Shown: piece by piece, positions 15,762 through 25,400 of the stretch | Layout: each line of letters starts with the position of its first letter | Numbering within the stretch: position 1 is the stretch's first letter | Source of the DNA: JAKVAV01 sp047633195 | GTDB taxonomy: Bacteria > Bacteroidota > Bacteroidia > Flavobacteriales_D > Cryomorphaceae | Length of the DNA stretch: 64,000 nucleotides | Reading direction: 5' to 3' | NCBI GenBank assembly: GCA_047633195.1 | Contig: JBLIEU010000003.1 | Span: 89,873 to 153,872, forward strand | Position numbers and translations under genes: made by a program | The notes under the pieces: generated by a model | Databases searched by the model: none | What the model was told of the DNA's origin: nothing | Seen by the model: only the letters and a program-made list of their open reading frames with translations

Positions 15762-16571
15762 ATGATTGAAATAGTTGGATATATCGGGGCATTGTTGATT
15801 GGCCTCTCGCTAGGCCTCATTGGTGGTGGAGGTTCTATCCTTACTGTTCCAGTTTTAGCTTACCTGTTCGGATTTAGCCCTGTAATGGCCACTGCTTATT
15901 CACTTTTTGTAGTGGGCACAACGTCGCTGGCAGGGAGTTTTTCTTTTTACAAGCGCGGATTGGTAAGTTTAAAAACGGCTGTCGTTTTTGGAATTCCTGC
16001 GATGGCTATTGTCTATGCGACCAGAGCTTTTATTGTCCCTGCTATCCCTGATTCCATCGCAACTATAGGTGACTTCGAAGTCACCAAGGGTATTCTCATT
16101 ATGGTGCTCTTCGCGGTTTTGATGATTTTCGCATCGTTTACTATGGTCATGGGGAGAAAAAAGGTGGCTCCAGATGTTGGTGTTGACAAACCGCAGAAGC
16201 AAAAATTCAACTACCCAGGCATTTTGGTGGAAGGCGTAGTAGTGGGATTTCTTACAGGACTGGTTGGTGCAGGTGGTGGTTTCCTTATTATTCCCGCACT
16301 CGTGATTTTCTCCAAGCTGGATATGAAAATGGCCGTAGGGACGTCACTCCTCATTATTGCCGCTAAAAGCTTGTTTGGCTTTCTGGGTGATATCGGGAAC
16401 TACGATATCGAATGGGGCTTTTTACTTTTGTTTACTGGTATTTCAATTGTTGGAATACTCATAGGTAGCGCACTCTCTAAGAAAATTGATGGCGATAAAT
16501 TGAAAAAAGGATTTGGGTATTTTGTTCTAGTGATGGGACTCTATATTCTGATTAAGGAGTTGTTTTTTTAA
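15762..16571 (+). CDS. TauE/SafE (TSUP) family anion permease, probable sulfite/organosulfonate exporter
   Basis: A 269-aa membrane protein with eight or so helices in two homologous halves, each starting with a Gly-rich helix: SLGLIGGGGSILTVPVLAYLFG near residue 18 and GFLTGLVGAGGGFLIIPALV near residue 162. That duplication is diagnostic of TSUP carriers. In this neighbourhood the likely cargo is sulfite or thiosulfate produced by the next gene. It starts 65 bases after the regulator gene and could share its transcript. Confidence 0.9.
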   Translation: MIEIVGYIGALLIGLSLGLIGGGGSILTVPVLAYLFGFSPVMATAYSLFVVGTTSLAGSFSFYKRGLVSLKTAVVFGIPAMAIVYATRAFIVPAIPDSIATIGDFEVTKGILIMVLFAVLMIFASFTMVMGRKKVAPDVGVDKPQKQKFNYPGILVEGVVVGFLTGLVGAGGGFLIIPALVIFSKLDMKMAVGTSLLIIAAKSLFGFLGDIGNYDIEWGFLLLFTGISIVGILIGSALSKKIDGDKLKKGFGYFVLVMGLYILIKELFF

Positions 16572-16644
16572 TGTAAAGTAGGCAACAGACACATTGATCG
16601 AGAAGTGAGAATTTTGTAGTTATTACTAAATCAAAAATTGTAAA

Positions 16645-18054
16645 ATGAAAGTCGAACAAATCTATACCGGTTGCCTTGCCCAAGGAGCCTATTACATCGA
16701 AAGTGAAGGAGAAGTAGCCATTATTGATCCGCTGCGCGAAGTTCAGCCATACATCGATAAGGTTGAGGCGGAAAATGCGAAAATTAAATACGTCTTTGAA
16801 ACGCATTTCCACGCAGACTTTGTTTCTGGTCACGTTGATTTGGCGAAAGCCACAGGTGCAACGATTGTCTATGGTCCCAATGCCACGACCAAGTTCGATA
16901 CTCACATTGCAAAGGATGGCGAAGAATTCACCATTGGTAAAGTCAAAATTCGCGTCCTGCATACTCCTGGGCACACCTTGGAGAGTACCACCTATTTGTT
17001 ACTCGATGAGGAAGACAAAGAGCATGCAATCTTTTCAGGAGATACCCTCTTTTTGGGTGATGTAGGCCGACCTGATTTAGCGGTAAAATCAGATTTGACG
17101 AAAGCTGAGTTGGCAGCGATTCTTTTTGATTCACTTCGCAATAAGATAATGACACTGCCCGATGAGGTGATTGTATATCCTGGTCATGGAGCGGGTTCGG
17201 CTTGTGGGAAGAATATGCGAAAGGAGACCGTTGGATCAATCGGAGAAGAGAAGCGCACCAATTATGCACTTCGAGCTGATATGCCCAAAGAAGAATTTGT
17301 AAAGGAAGTAACCGAAGGTTTGGCCCCGCCGCCTGCATATTTCCCGAAAAATGCCCTTATGAATAAGGAAGGGTATGAGAGCATCACCGCAGTTCTCGAT
17401 CGTGGCATGCAGGCGCTTAGTCCAGGAGGTTTTGAGGCTGCTGCCAATGAAACATCGGCATTGATGCTCGATACCAGAGATCCTGAAACTTTTGCCAAGT
17501 CCTTTATTCCCAATTCTATTAACATTGGAATTGATGGCAATTTTGCTCCATGGGTTGGAGCATTGATTCTCGACATCAAGCAACCTATCCTCATCATAGC
17601 TGAACCCGGTAGAGAAGAAGAAACTGTGACGAGGTTGGCCCGTGTGGGGTGCGATCACGCCATTGGTTATTTGAAAGGTGGAGTCGATGCTTGGAAACAA
17701 GACGGTAGACCAACCGATTCCATTGAGAGTATTTCTCCAGCAAAATTTGCGGAAATCTATCGTACCGGTGATCCTTTGGTAATCGATGTCCGCAAACCAA
17801 GTGAGTATGAGGCTGAATATGTAAAAGGTGCTAAAAACCTACCTCTGGATTTCATCAATGAGAATATGCAATCCTTCACTCATGACACCCCTCAATACAT
17901 TCATTGCGCTGGAGGCTATCGCTCTATGATTGCTTCCTCCATATTGAAAGCAAGGGGATTTGAAAACGTAATAAATGTTCAAGAAGGTTTTAAAGGAATT
18001 TCTGAAACGGACATTCCCACGACGGAATTTGTCTGCCCTTCTACTTTAAAATAA
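16645..18054 (+). CDS. CstB-like persulfide dioxygenase fused to two rhodanese domains
   Basis: A 469-aa protein. The N-terminal metallo-beta-lactamase domain is of the ETHE1 persulfide dioxygenase type: iron ligands His54, Asp58, His110, Asp133 and related residues in THFHADFVSGH, TPGH and SGDTLFLGDVGRPDL. It should oxidise persulfides to sulfite. Residues about 270-350 are a rhodanese-like domain without the active-site Cys (IIAEPGREEET at the loop), thus inactive. Residues about 365-460 are a second rhodanese with Cys421 in IHCAGGYRS. This MBL-pseudorhodanese-rhodanese order is that of Staphylococcus CstB, which converts persulfide to thiosulfate. It belongs to a likely operon with the permeases around it. 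Confidence 0.92.
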   Translation: MKVEQIYTGCLAQGAYYIESEGEVAIIDPLREVQPYIDKVEAENAKIKYVFETHFHADFVSGHVDLAKATGATIVYGPNATTKFDTHIAKDGEEFTIGKVKIRVLHTPGHTLESTTYLLLDEEDKEHAIFSGDTLFLGDVGRPDLAVKSDLTKAELAAILFDSLRNKIMTLPDEVIVYPGHGAGSACGKNMRKETVGSIGEEKRTNYALRADMPKEEFVKEVTEGLAPPPAYFPKNALMNKEGYESITAVLDRGMQALSPGGFEAAANETSALMLDTRDPETFAKSFIPNSINIGIDGNFAPWVGALILDIKQPILIIAEPGREEETVTRLARVGCDHAIGYLKGGVDAWKQDGRPTDSIESISPAKFAEIYRTGDPLVIDVRKPSEYEAEYVKGAKNLPLDFINENMQSFTHDTPQYIHCAGGYRSMIASSILKARGFENVINVQEGFKGISETDIPTTEFVCPSTLK

Positions 18055-18114
18055 TTACGTAGAAAAAAGGAGACGAAAGAAGTCCCATTTTGATAAACAC
18101 TAAAAAAACAAGCA

Positions 18115-18438
18115 ATGTCTATTTTTTCATCAGCAAAGAAGTCGCCCACAGATTTGAGTGCAGAAGATTTTAAAAGCAACATGGATAAGGATCCAAAAGC
18201 CGTGCTTTTGGACGTAAGAACTGCGGGTGAGGTAGCTGAGGGCACCATTGGCGATGCTACGATCATCGATTTTTTCTCACCGAATTTTAAGGAAGAGGCA
18301 AAGAAACTTTCGAAGGACAAGAATTATTATGTCTACTGTCGCAGCGGAAACCGAAGCGGTCAAGCAGTTCGTTTTATGGAAGGAGAAGGATTTACCGCCT
18401 TTAATTTAAAAGGTGGTGTCATGTCTTGGCCATTCTAA
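18115..18438 (+). CDS. Single-domain rhodanese (sulfurtransferase)
   Basis: A 107-aa cytoplasmic rhodanese with active Cys75 in the loop YCRSGNRS and the usual LLDVRTAGEVAEG front. It has no signal peptide. It probably relays sulfane sulfur between the dioxygenase and other acceptors such as thiols or the YeeE transporter. It lies 60 bases after the CstB-like gene in the same direction. A GAAA-loop hairpin follows its stop. Confidence 0.9.
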   Translation: MSIFSSAKKSPTDLSAEDFKSNMDKDPKAVLLDVRTAGEVAEGTIGDATIIDFFSPNFKEEAKKLSKDKNYYVYCRSGNRSGQAVRFMEGEGFTAFNLKGGVMSWPF

Positions 18439-18475
18439 TTTATCACAAGATTTATTTTTTCTACAAAGACCCAAG

Positions 18476-18491
18476 CACGACGAAAGTCGTG
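18476..18491 (+). terminator. Small GNRA-loop hairpin between rhodanese and YeeE genes
   Basis: CACGAC and GTCGTG pair around a GAAA tetraloop, extended weakly by flanking A and T. The trailing T-run is short, so it is more likely an mRNA-stability hairpin or partial terminator than a full stop signal. Confidence 0.5.
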
Positions 18492-18514
18492 TTTAGGCTT
18501 TTAAATAAAACACT

Positions 18515-19075
18515 ATGCTAGAAGTATTGCAAGAACCTTGGCCATGGTACACTTCTGGTGCTGTGATTGCTGGGGTAATGGTCGCATTGATTTTCTTCGG
18601 GAAATCCTTTGGTTTTAGTTCCAATTTCAGGCATATCTGTGCCATCGGCGGCGCGGGTAAAATCAGCGAATTCTTCCGATACGACTGGAAAGCCCAACGT
18701 TGGAATCTACTCTTTTTGGTTGGCGCTGTTATGGGAGGCTTCATTTCTTCCACCTGGCTCAGCGATGGCAGTGGGGTAGATATATCGGAAGCTACCAAAG
18801 CTGACCTCGTAGAGTTAGGAATAGCCCCGCCCACAGGTTTGCAGCCCGAAGAGATTTTCAGTTGGGCTGCACTGACTGAGCCTTCTGGATGGATCATGAT
18901 GGTGCTTGGCGGATTTCTTATTGGCTTTGGTACGCGCTATGCTGGCGGCTGCACTTCTGGTCATGCCATCTCTGGATTATCCAACTTACAACTCCCGTCG
19001 TTGGTTGCCGTCATTGGCTTCTTTATCGGTGGACTTTTCTCAACATTTGTCTTATTGCCTATAATTTTAGGCTAG
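18515..19075 (+). CDS. YeeE/YedE family transporter, N-terminal half
   Basis: A 186-aa membrane protein with four or five helices. The key family motif is GFGTRYAGGCTSGHAISGLS near residues 139-158, containing the conserved Cys of the thiosulfate-conducting pathway in TsuA-like proteins. A further Cys appears at NFRHICAIGG. In many bacteria YeeE is one large protein; here and in other Bacteroidota it is split in two genes. The partner follows after 25 bases. Expected substrate: thiosulfate or another sulfane compound (family knowledge; direction of transport inferred). Confidence 0.88.
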   Translation: MLEVLQEPWPWYTSGAVIAGVMVALIFFGKSFGFSSNFRHICAIGGAGKISEFFRYDWKAQRWNLLFLVGAVMGGFISSTWLSDGSGVDISEATKADLVELGIAPPTGLQPEEIFSWAALTEPSGWIMMVLGGFLIGFGTRYAGGCTSGHAISGLSNLQLPSLVAVIGFFIGGLFSTFVLLPIILG

Positions 19076-19100
19076 GCTCTTCATTTCTATTGAATTTAAA

Positions 19101-19514
19101 ATGAAAGGATTAAAATTTATTCTTGCAGGCATCTTGTTCGGAATAGTGATGACTAAATCTGAGGCGATATCGTGGTATCGAATTCAAGAGATGTTTCGCT
19201 TCCAAGCTTTCCACATGTATGGCATAATCGGAACCGCCGTAGTCTTTGGTGTTTTGGCACATATGGTCATCAAAAAGAAGGGCCTCAAAGACATAGCGAA
19301 AAATCCAATTGTTTTTAACGACAAAGCAAAGACTTGGAAGCGCTACATCATTGGAGGTACAATCTTTGGAATGGGATGGGCACTTACGGGCGCTTGTCCA
19401 GGGCCGATATTTGTCACTTTTGGATACGGTTATGGAGTATTCAGCGTCATCATCGCATCCGCTATCTTAGGAACCTTTGTTTATGGATTGGTCATGAAAA
19501 AACTGCCTCATTGA
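19101..19514 (+). CDS. YeeE/YedE family transporter, C-terminal half (DUF6691)
   Basis: A 137-aa membrane protein with four helices. The conserved motif GMGWALTGACPGPIFVTFGYG (about 92-112) carries the second essential Cys. The N-terminal SWYRIQEMFRFQAFHMYG segment is characteristic of the second half of split YeeE proteins. With the preceding gene it should form one functional channel for thiosulfate-like ions. It is the last transporter gene of the sulfur cluster. Confidence 0.88.
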   Translation: MKGLKFILAGILFGIVMTKSEAISWYRIQEMFRFQAFHMYGIIGTAVVFGVLAHMVIKKKGLKDIAKNPIVFNDKAKTWKRYIIGGTIFGMGWALTGACPGPIFVTFGYGYGVFSVIIASAILGTFVYGLVMKKLPH

Positions 19515-19593
19515 TCTGTACTTCTACACGTTAAGCTCAACATCAGAACGCATAAGTTTCTTTTCTTTACCTCTCATAGAAGGAAAGATCACC

Positions 19594-20316
19594 ATGATCA
19601 GATTAGTCTTAGTGTTTTCTGTATGTCTGCTTTACAGCCAAATTAGCCAAGCCCAAAAGGTGTTTGGAAAACCGAATGTTTGGTTTCTGCAATTGACTAC
19701 GGTCGAACTAAATGATAAATGGGTTGCTGGAAATGAACTCCACGCTCGATTTGATGATTACCTGAGAGATCCACAGCAATTTCTTATCAGGCCATTTCTA
19801 TCGTTTCACAACAAAGAGGAACTTGTGTTTTCTGGCGGTTACACATTCATTACCACCTATCCTTATGGCTCCTATCCTTTGCCTGAAAACTTGCACGAGC
19901 ACAATGTTTGGGAGCAGATTGAGCTCAAACAAAAATTTGGTAAGATCAAAATATTGCACCGCTATAGATTGGAACAGCGATGGATTGGTAATTTGGTTTT
20001 AAACTCTGGGAATACGGATTTTGAGCTAGGTAGATACGTCTTCAGACACCGATTTAGATACAGATTTACAGCCTTGGTTGATCTTTCAGACAAGTGGTTT
20101 CTCCACTTTTTTGATGAGCTCTTTATCCGTTCTGGAGAAGAATTCAAGTTGATTGGTTTTGACCGAAACTGGCTATACGGAGGAGTGGGGTACAAGGTGA
20201 ATGACCGAATGAATATCCAGCTGGCTTATCTCCATCAGTACATTCGGCGCACGGCCAATTTATTTGAGCAACACCATACCATTCAAGGATCGATGGTTCT
20301 CGCTTTAGGCAGATAG
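19594..20316 (+). CDS. DUF2490 family outer-membrane beta-barrel-like protein
   Basis: A 240-aa protein with a signal peptide (residues 1-20, ending ISQAQ) and repeated amphipathic strands rich in aromatic residues, ending in the family's YLHQYIRRT...HHTIQGSMVLAL region. DUF2490 members are predicted outer-membrane proteins of Bacteroidota and Proteobacteria with no assigned function. It follows the YeeE pair by 80 bases and may be the last gene of that transcript, although a link to sulfur is only positional. Confidence 0.8.
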   Translation: MIRLVLVFSVCLLYSQISQAQKVFGKPNVWFLQLTTVELNDKWVAGNELHARFDDYLRDPQQFLIRPFLSFHNKEELVFSGGYTFITTYPYGSYPLPENLHEHNVWEQIELKQKFGKIKILHRYRLEQRWIGNLVLNSGNTDFELGRYVFRHRFRYRFTALVDLSDKWFLHFFDELFIRSGEEFKLIGFDRNWLYGGVGYKVNDRMNIQLAYLHQYIRRTANLFEQHHTIQGSMVLALGR

Positions 20317-20361
20317 AAGATTGTAGATGCATGGAAAGAGTTCCTTTTTCTTACCTTTAAA

Positions 20362-20380
20362 AATCGTTTTGATAACGATT
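20362..20380 (+). promoter_or_regulatory. Inverted repeat before the Lys-rich miniprotein
   Basis: AATCGTT and AACGATT are exact inverted repeats of seven bases around TTGAT. The site lies just after a TACCTTTA promoter-like box (20352-20359), so it would fall at or after the transcription start and could be an operator or a 5' UTR hairpin. Confidence 0.45.
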
Positions 20381-20412
20381 GTAAAATCACTAACGCATCA
20401 ACTCATACTGAC

Positions 20413-20526
20413 ATGGCAGAAAAAAGTATCCCGAAGAACAGCGAAAAAAAGGCTCCCGAAAAAACATTGAAGGAGAAGCGTGCTGAAAAAAAGGCCAAGA
20501 AAAATGCTAAAAATAGGCAAGACTAA
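20413..20526 (+). CDS. 37-aa lysine-rich miniprotein
   Basis: ATG 20413 to TAA 20524-20526 encodes 37 residues of which nearly half are Lys, Arg or Glu (MAEKSIPKNSEKKAPEK start, ending NAKNRQD). It is preceded by a promoter-like box and followed by a clear terminator, forming a compact independent transcription unit. This supports a real small gene; similar Lys-rich small proteins occur in other Bacteroidota. A nucleic-acid-associated role is inference. Confidence 0.7.
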   Translation: MAEKSIPKNSEKKAPEKTLKEKRAEKKAKKNAKNRQD

Positions 20527-20567
20527 CGGTCCTTTTGAAACAACCGAACTTTATAGAATACAACGAG

Positions 20568-20592
20568 ACGGAGCCATTGGCTCCGTTTTTTT
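20568..20592 (+). terminator. Intrinsic terminator of the miniprotein gene
   Basis: ACGGAGCC (20568-20575) and GGCTCCGT (20579-20586) form an eight-base stem with an ATT loop, followed by seven T. Confidence 0.92.
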
Positions 20593-20717
20593 ATGCGCCG
20601 AAAAAATCAGATAGAGGAAGGCTAATTTTAAAGTCCAGATGATGCAGGAATATGCCGCGAATAAATCCTTAAAAACACTTTGAGGTATTTAAAACTTGAT
20701 CTAATTTTGTGCCTAGA

Positions 20718-21137
20718 ATGATGAAAACATCTATTGGATTTTTTCTTTTTTTGTGCGTTGCCTCCTTGGGCATTTTGAGTTGTACCCTGAACTTTCAAAA
20801 TGAGGAGAGCAGCGTCTTTCATCTAGAATCGGCGGAGGAGCAAGGTGAACAGGTTTTGTTAAACGAAATCTCAGTTGACCGCTCTATTGCTAACTTGACA
20901 ACACAGCACAAAGACCAAAACAGGCACCTCATTATTCTTGCCGACATTGAAGAAAAGGAAAACGAAGACAAAAAGTACAGCCCTGTTTTCTACCCACTTC
21001 TAAGCCTTTATTTCAATGGCTTTAGCGATCTTTTTATTTCAGAAATTTTAGAGTGTTGCTTTTCGCAACTCATAGTCGTCCTCCCTTCTACTGAAGGTAC
21101 CAGCCTCTATCTGTTTTTTGAGGTTTTTAGAATCTGA
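20718..21137 (+). CDS. Hypothetical envelope protein preceding the RND operon
   Basis: A product of about 139 aa from ATG 20718; a GTG three codons earlier is also possible. It begins with a hydrophobic signal ending LGILSC, which could be a lipobox (Cys about residue 22). The middle is acidic and charged. The last 60 residues are hydrophobic with several Cys and aromatic residues (YFNGFSDLFISEILECCFSQLIVVL). I recognise no family. The location, about 160 bases before the efflux genes, suggests an accessory or unrelated small protein. Confidence 0.5.
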   Translation: MMKTSIGFFLFLCVASLGILSCTLNFQNEESSVFHLESAEEQGEQVLLNEISVDRSIANLTTQHKDQNRHLIILADIEEKENEDKKYSPVFYPLLSLYFNGFSDLFISEILECCFSQLIVVLPSTEGTSLYLFFEVFRI

Positions 21138-21293
21138 TCCCTTTCTCATTTATTGATTTACTCGTTTTCCGCATCGCACGGAAGAAGTAACTCATTCGTC
21201 TCTTTTTGGCTTCATCTAGCCTAGAGACCACTTATTCAATACATCTATCCCAATTAAATCGAGCAGCTATTAATTGCTCATACAATCATTGTT

Positions 21294-22379
21294 ATGAAGA
21301 ATAGAATTCTCATGATTCTCAGTCTTTGCGTGGTTTTTTCCCAGACTGGCTGCGATCATGAAAAACACGAAAACCATGAAGAAACCAATCTAACGGTTTC
21401 ATTCCCTGTAAGAAAAGACACCTCCTTGGTGGTGGATTATGTTTGCCAAATCAGCTCAATTCGCCACATTGAATTGATGGCGCAAGAAAGAGGCTACCTC
21501 ACTGAAATATTTGTGGACGAGGGGAAAAATGTCAAAAAAGGACAGTTGCTTTTTCAAATCATGCCCAACCTCTACGAGGCCGAGAAACAGATAGCTCAGG
21601 CCGAAGTGAGCTTTGCTGAAATAGAGTACGTGAATACCAAGAGGCTGGCTGATAGTAATGTGGTTGCGCCCAATGAATTGGCTATGGCTGAAGCCAAGCT
21701 CAATCAGGCGAAGGCCCAGTTATCCTTAGCTCAGGTGCATTTGGATTTCACCCAAATTCGTGCTCCATTCGATGGGATCATTGATCGTTTTCGCGTAAGG
21801 GAAGGCAGTTTATTAGAGGAAGGAGACTTACTGACCAATCTGTCTGACAATAGCAAAATGTGGGTGTACTACAATGTCCCTGAGGCGGAATACCTCGACT
21901 ACCAATCTCAGGTCAAAAGCGATAGCTTGGTGAAAGTTGAGTTGATGCTGGCCAATGGAAAACTATTTCCTTTTGAAGGGAGAGTGGAAACGATTGAAGC
22001 GGACTTCAATAACGAAACAGGAAATATTCCCTTTCGGGCCACCTTCCCAAATCCGAATCGACTGCTTCGACACGGCGAGACTGGCAACGTTCAAATGCAC
22101 GTGCCCTTCCCCAATGCACTGCTTATTCCGCAGAAAGCAACATTCGAAATTCTCGATAAGAAGTACGTCTATACGGTGAGTGACGAGGGTGTTATTTCTT
22201 CGAGAGAAATAATTATAGCCGCAGAATTGCCCCACCTTTTTATTGTCCAAGAAGGCTTGGAAGAATCTGATCGAATCCTCTTGGAAGGTCTGCGACTGGT
22301 GAAGGAGAACGACCAGATAGAATATCGAGTTGCCGACCCCGATTCCGTGATAACCCATTTGAATCTATACGCTGAGTAA
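21294..22379 (+). CDS. RND efflux periplasmic adaptor (membrane fusion protein), lipoprotein
   Basis: A 361-aa protein with lipobox QTGC (acylated Cys about residue 20) and a His-rich stretch just after it (DHEKHENHEE). The adaptor architecture is visible: barrel-sandwich start VCQISSIRHIELMAQERGYL, a helical hairpin (about 95-150), lipoyl return IRAPFDGIIDRFRVREGSLL, and beta-barrel GNIPFRATFPNPNRLLRHGETGNV. It connects the inner-membrane pump to the outer-membrane channel. The His cluster may bind metal but also occurs in drug-type adaptors. It is the first gene of the three-gene efflux operon. Confidence 0.93.
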   Translation: MKNRILMILSLCVVFSQTGCDHEKHENHEETNLTVSFPVRKDTSLVVDYVCQISSIRHIELMAQERGYLTEIFVDEGKNVKKGQLLFQIMPNLYEAEKQIAQAEVSFAEIEYVNTKRLADSNVVAPNELAMAEAKLNQAKAQLSLAQVHLDFTQIRAPFDGIIDRFRVREGSLLEEGDLLTNLSDNSKMWVYYNVPEAEYLDYQSQVKSDSLVKVELMLANGKLFPFEGRVETIEADFNNETGNIPFRATFPNPNRLLRHGETGNVQMHVPFPNALLIPQKATFEILDKKYVYTVSDEGVISSREIIIAAELPHLFIVQEGLEESDRILLEGLRLVKENDQIEYRVADPDSVITHLNLYAE

Positions 22380-22402
22380 TTCAGCTCTAAATAAGAAAAA
22401 CG

Positions 22403-25400
22403 ATGTTTCAACAATTCATACGCAGGCCTGTATTGGCCATTATTATTTCTGTGGTTATTGTTTTTGCAGGATCATTAGCGATACGGCAATTGCCTATTTC
22501 ACAGTTTCCTCAAATAGCCCCTACAACCGTAAGTATATTTATTGCATACCCAGGCTCGAGTGCAGATGTACTCGTTAAATCCACGCTTATCACTCTGGAA
22601 AACTCCATCAATGGAGTGCAAGGAATGCGCTATATGGCTACCGATGCGACCAGTGCTGGAGAAGCAACACTCAACATTGTTTTTGAACCTGGCACCGACC
22701 CCAATCAAGCCGTTATTCGAGTAAAGACTAGGGTGGATCAGGTGATGCCCCTGCTTCCCGAGCTGGTGCAAAGAGAGGGCGTGATCATTACTCCAATTCA
22801 GCCCAGTATGTTGATGTATGTCAACCTCTATTCGGAGGAGGAGAGTATAGATGAAAAATTTCTCTACAACTACGCCAATGTTTATATGATTCCCGAGATC
22901 AATAGAATCAAGGGTGTGGCAAGGGCAAATATATTGGGTAGTAGAACTTATGCCATGCGGGTGTGGCTCAATCCCGATCGAATGAGAGCCTACGAAATCT
23001 CGGTAGAAGAGGTGATGGAGGCGTTGAAAGAGCAGAGCATCATTGGTAGACCAGGAAGAATTGGTCAAAGCTCGGGAATTGATGCCCAATCGTTGGAATA
23101 CGTCCTTACGTATAAAGGTAGATTCAATACACCCGAAGAATATGAAAGGATCATCATCAGGGCAAATTCCGAGGGTGAGAGCATTCATTTAGAAGACATA
23201 GCCACGGTTGAACTAGGAAGCGAATTCTTTGATATTTACTCCAATCTAGACGGAAATCCTTCTGCGGCCATCGTGCTCAAGCAGAATTATGGTAGCAATG
23301 CGAGCGAGGTAATCGAAGAGGTGAAGTTGAAACTCGAAGAGATGAAAGAGTCCTTTCCTCCTGGTGTTGATTACAAAATCAGCTACGATGTATCCAAGTT
23401 TTTGGATGCTTCAATGGAGCAGGTGTTGCATACGTTGCGGGATGCATTTCTCTTGGTGGCGCTGGTTGTTTTTCTCTTCCTCGGAGATTGGCGCTCGACG
23501 CTGATACCTATTTTGGCAGTTCCCGTTTCGCTCATCGGAGCGTTCTTCGTTATTCAGTTTTTTGGTCTTTCTATTAACCTCGTTACACTATTTGCTCTGG
23601 TTCTAGCTATTGGAATCGTGGTAGATGATGCCATCGTCGTCGTCGAGGCCGTCCACGCCAAAATGGAAGAAGAAAATCTGACGCCTTATAAGGCTGTGCA
23701 AAAAGTAATCAGGGAAATCAGCGGTGCCATCATTGCCATTACTATGGTAATGGTTTCAGTGTTTATTCCAATAGCCTTTATGAGCGGCCCTGTGGGTACA
23801 TTCTACCGTCAGTTTTCCATTACCATGGCCAGTGCCATTGTTATTTCGGCCATAATCGCGTTAACCCTCACGCCCGTTCTCTGTGCGATGTTGCTCAAAA
23901 ACAAACATGGAAGACCCAAAAAGACCAATTTGCTGAGTAGAGGGCTGGATTCTTTTAATAGCGGTTTTGATAAACTCACAGGGCATTACGTTGGTCTTCT
24001 GCGGACTATTGTCAATAGGAAATGGTTGACGTTCGGAATATTGATCGTCTTTGGATTCGGCATCGTTTTCGAAAACAGCATCTTGCCCTCGGGGTTCATT
24101 CCCAATGAAGACCAGGGTACGATCTACGCGATCATCCAGACTCCTCCAGGTGCAACACTCGAGAGAACCAATAAGGTAGCGCAGGAATTGATGAAGATCT
24201 GCGAAGAGTTTGATGACGTGGAATCCGTTTCATCTTTGGCGGGATACGAAATTATGACAGAGGGTCGTGGTTCCAATGCCGGTACTTGCCTGATCAACCT
24301 CAAGCCATGGTCTGAACGCAAACATGGCGTAAAAGAGATCATGGAAGAGCTGGAAGAGGAGTCAAAAGATCTCGGGGCCATTGTCGAGTTCTTTGAGCCT
24401 CCTGCTATTCCTGGCTTTGGTTCATCTGGTGGGTTTTCGCTGCGATTGCTGGATAAAGGAACCACCACTGACTACCAAGAGTTTGACAAGATTAATCAGC
24501 AGTTTTTGGATGACCTTGGTAAGCGACCTGAACTGACAGGCTTGTTCACTTTTTTCGCTGCCAATTATCCGCAGTACGAGTTGGTAATTGACAATGAGTT
24601 GGCAATGCAAAAAGGAGTCTCCATTGGCAAGGCCATGGAAAACCTGAACATTCTGATCGGTAGTACCTATGAACAAGGGTTTATCCGATTTGGACGATTC
24701 TTTAAAGTCTATGTTCAGTCAGATCCAAAATTTAGAAGATTGCCTTCGGATGTGTTGAAGCTCTCCGTGAAAAATGATCACGGAGAAATGGTTCCTTATT
24801 CTGCCTTTATGAAAATGGAGAAGAAGCAAGGTCCGAACGAGATCACCCGCTTCAATATGTACAACTCTGCGGCTATTCGCGGTCTTCCTGCAAAGGATTT
24901 TACAACGGCTGATGCTATTGCAGCAATAACTGAAGTAGCCGACAATACGCTTCCGAAAGGGTATGACATCGCTTGGGAAGGACTTTCCTATGATGAGGCC
25001 GATAGAGGGAACGAAGCGCTCTATGTTTTTGCCATTGTATTGATATTCGTCTACTTCGTTCTGGCGGCCCAATACGAGAGTTTTATTATTCCACTATCGG
25101 TGATCTTTTCCCTGCCGGTAGGTGTCTTTGGTTCCTTTTTCTTATTGAAAATGATGGGGCTTGATAACGATATCTACGCGCAGATTGGACTCATTATGCT
25201 CGTGGGACTCTTAGGCAAAAACGCGGTTTTAATCGTCGAGTTTGCCGTGCAGAAAAGACAGCAAGGTGCCACAATTTTTGATGCTGCCGTTGAGGGAGCA
25301 AGAGTTCGGTTCCGACCCATTTTGATGACATCATTCGCATTTATTGCGGGTTTGATTCCGCTCATCATTGCTACGGGTGCCGGAGCTATTGGAAACCGAA

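Noticed and set aside
22499..23188. 229-codon minus-strand frame within the RND pump gene
   Set aside because: Antisense shadow; the + frame carries all RND motifs and the shadow is rich in His/Cys/Ser without domain pattern.
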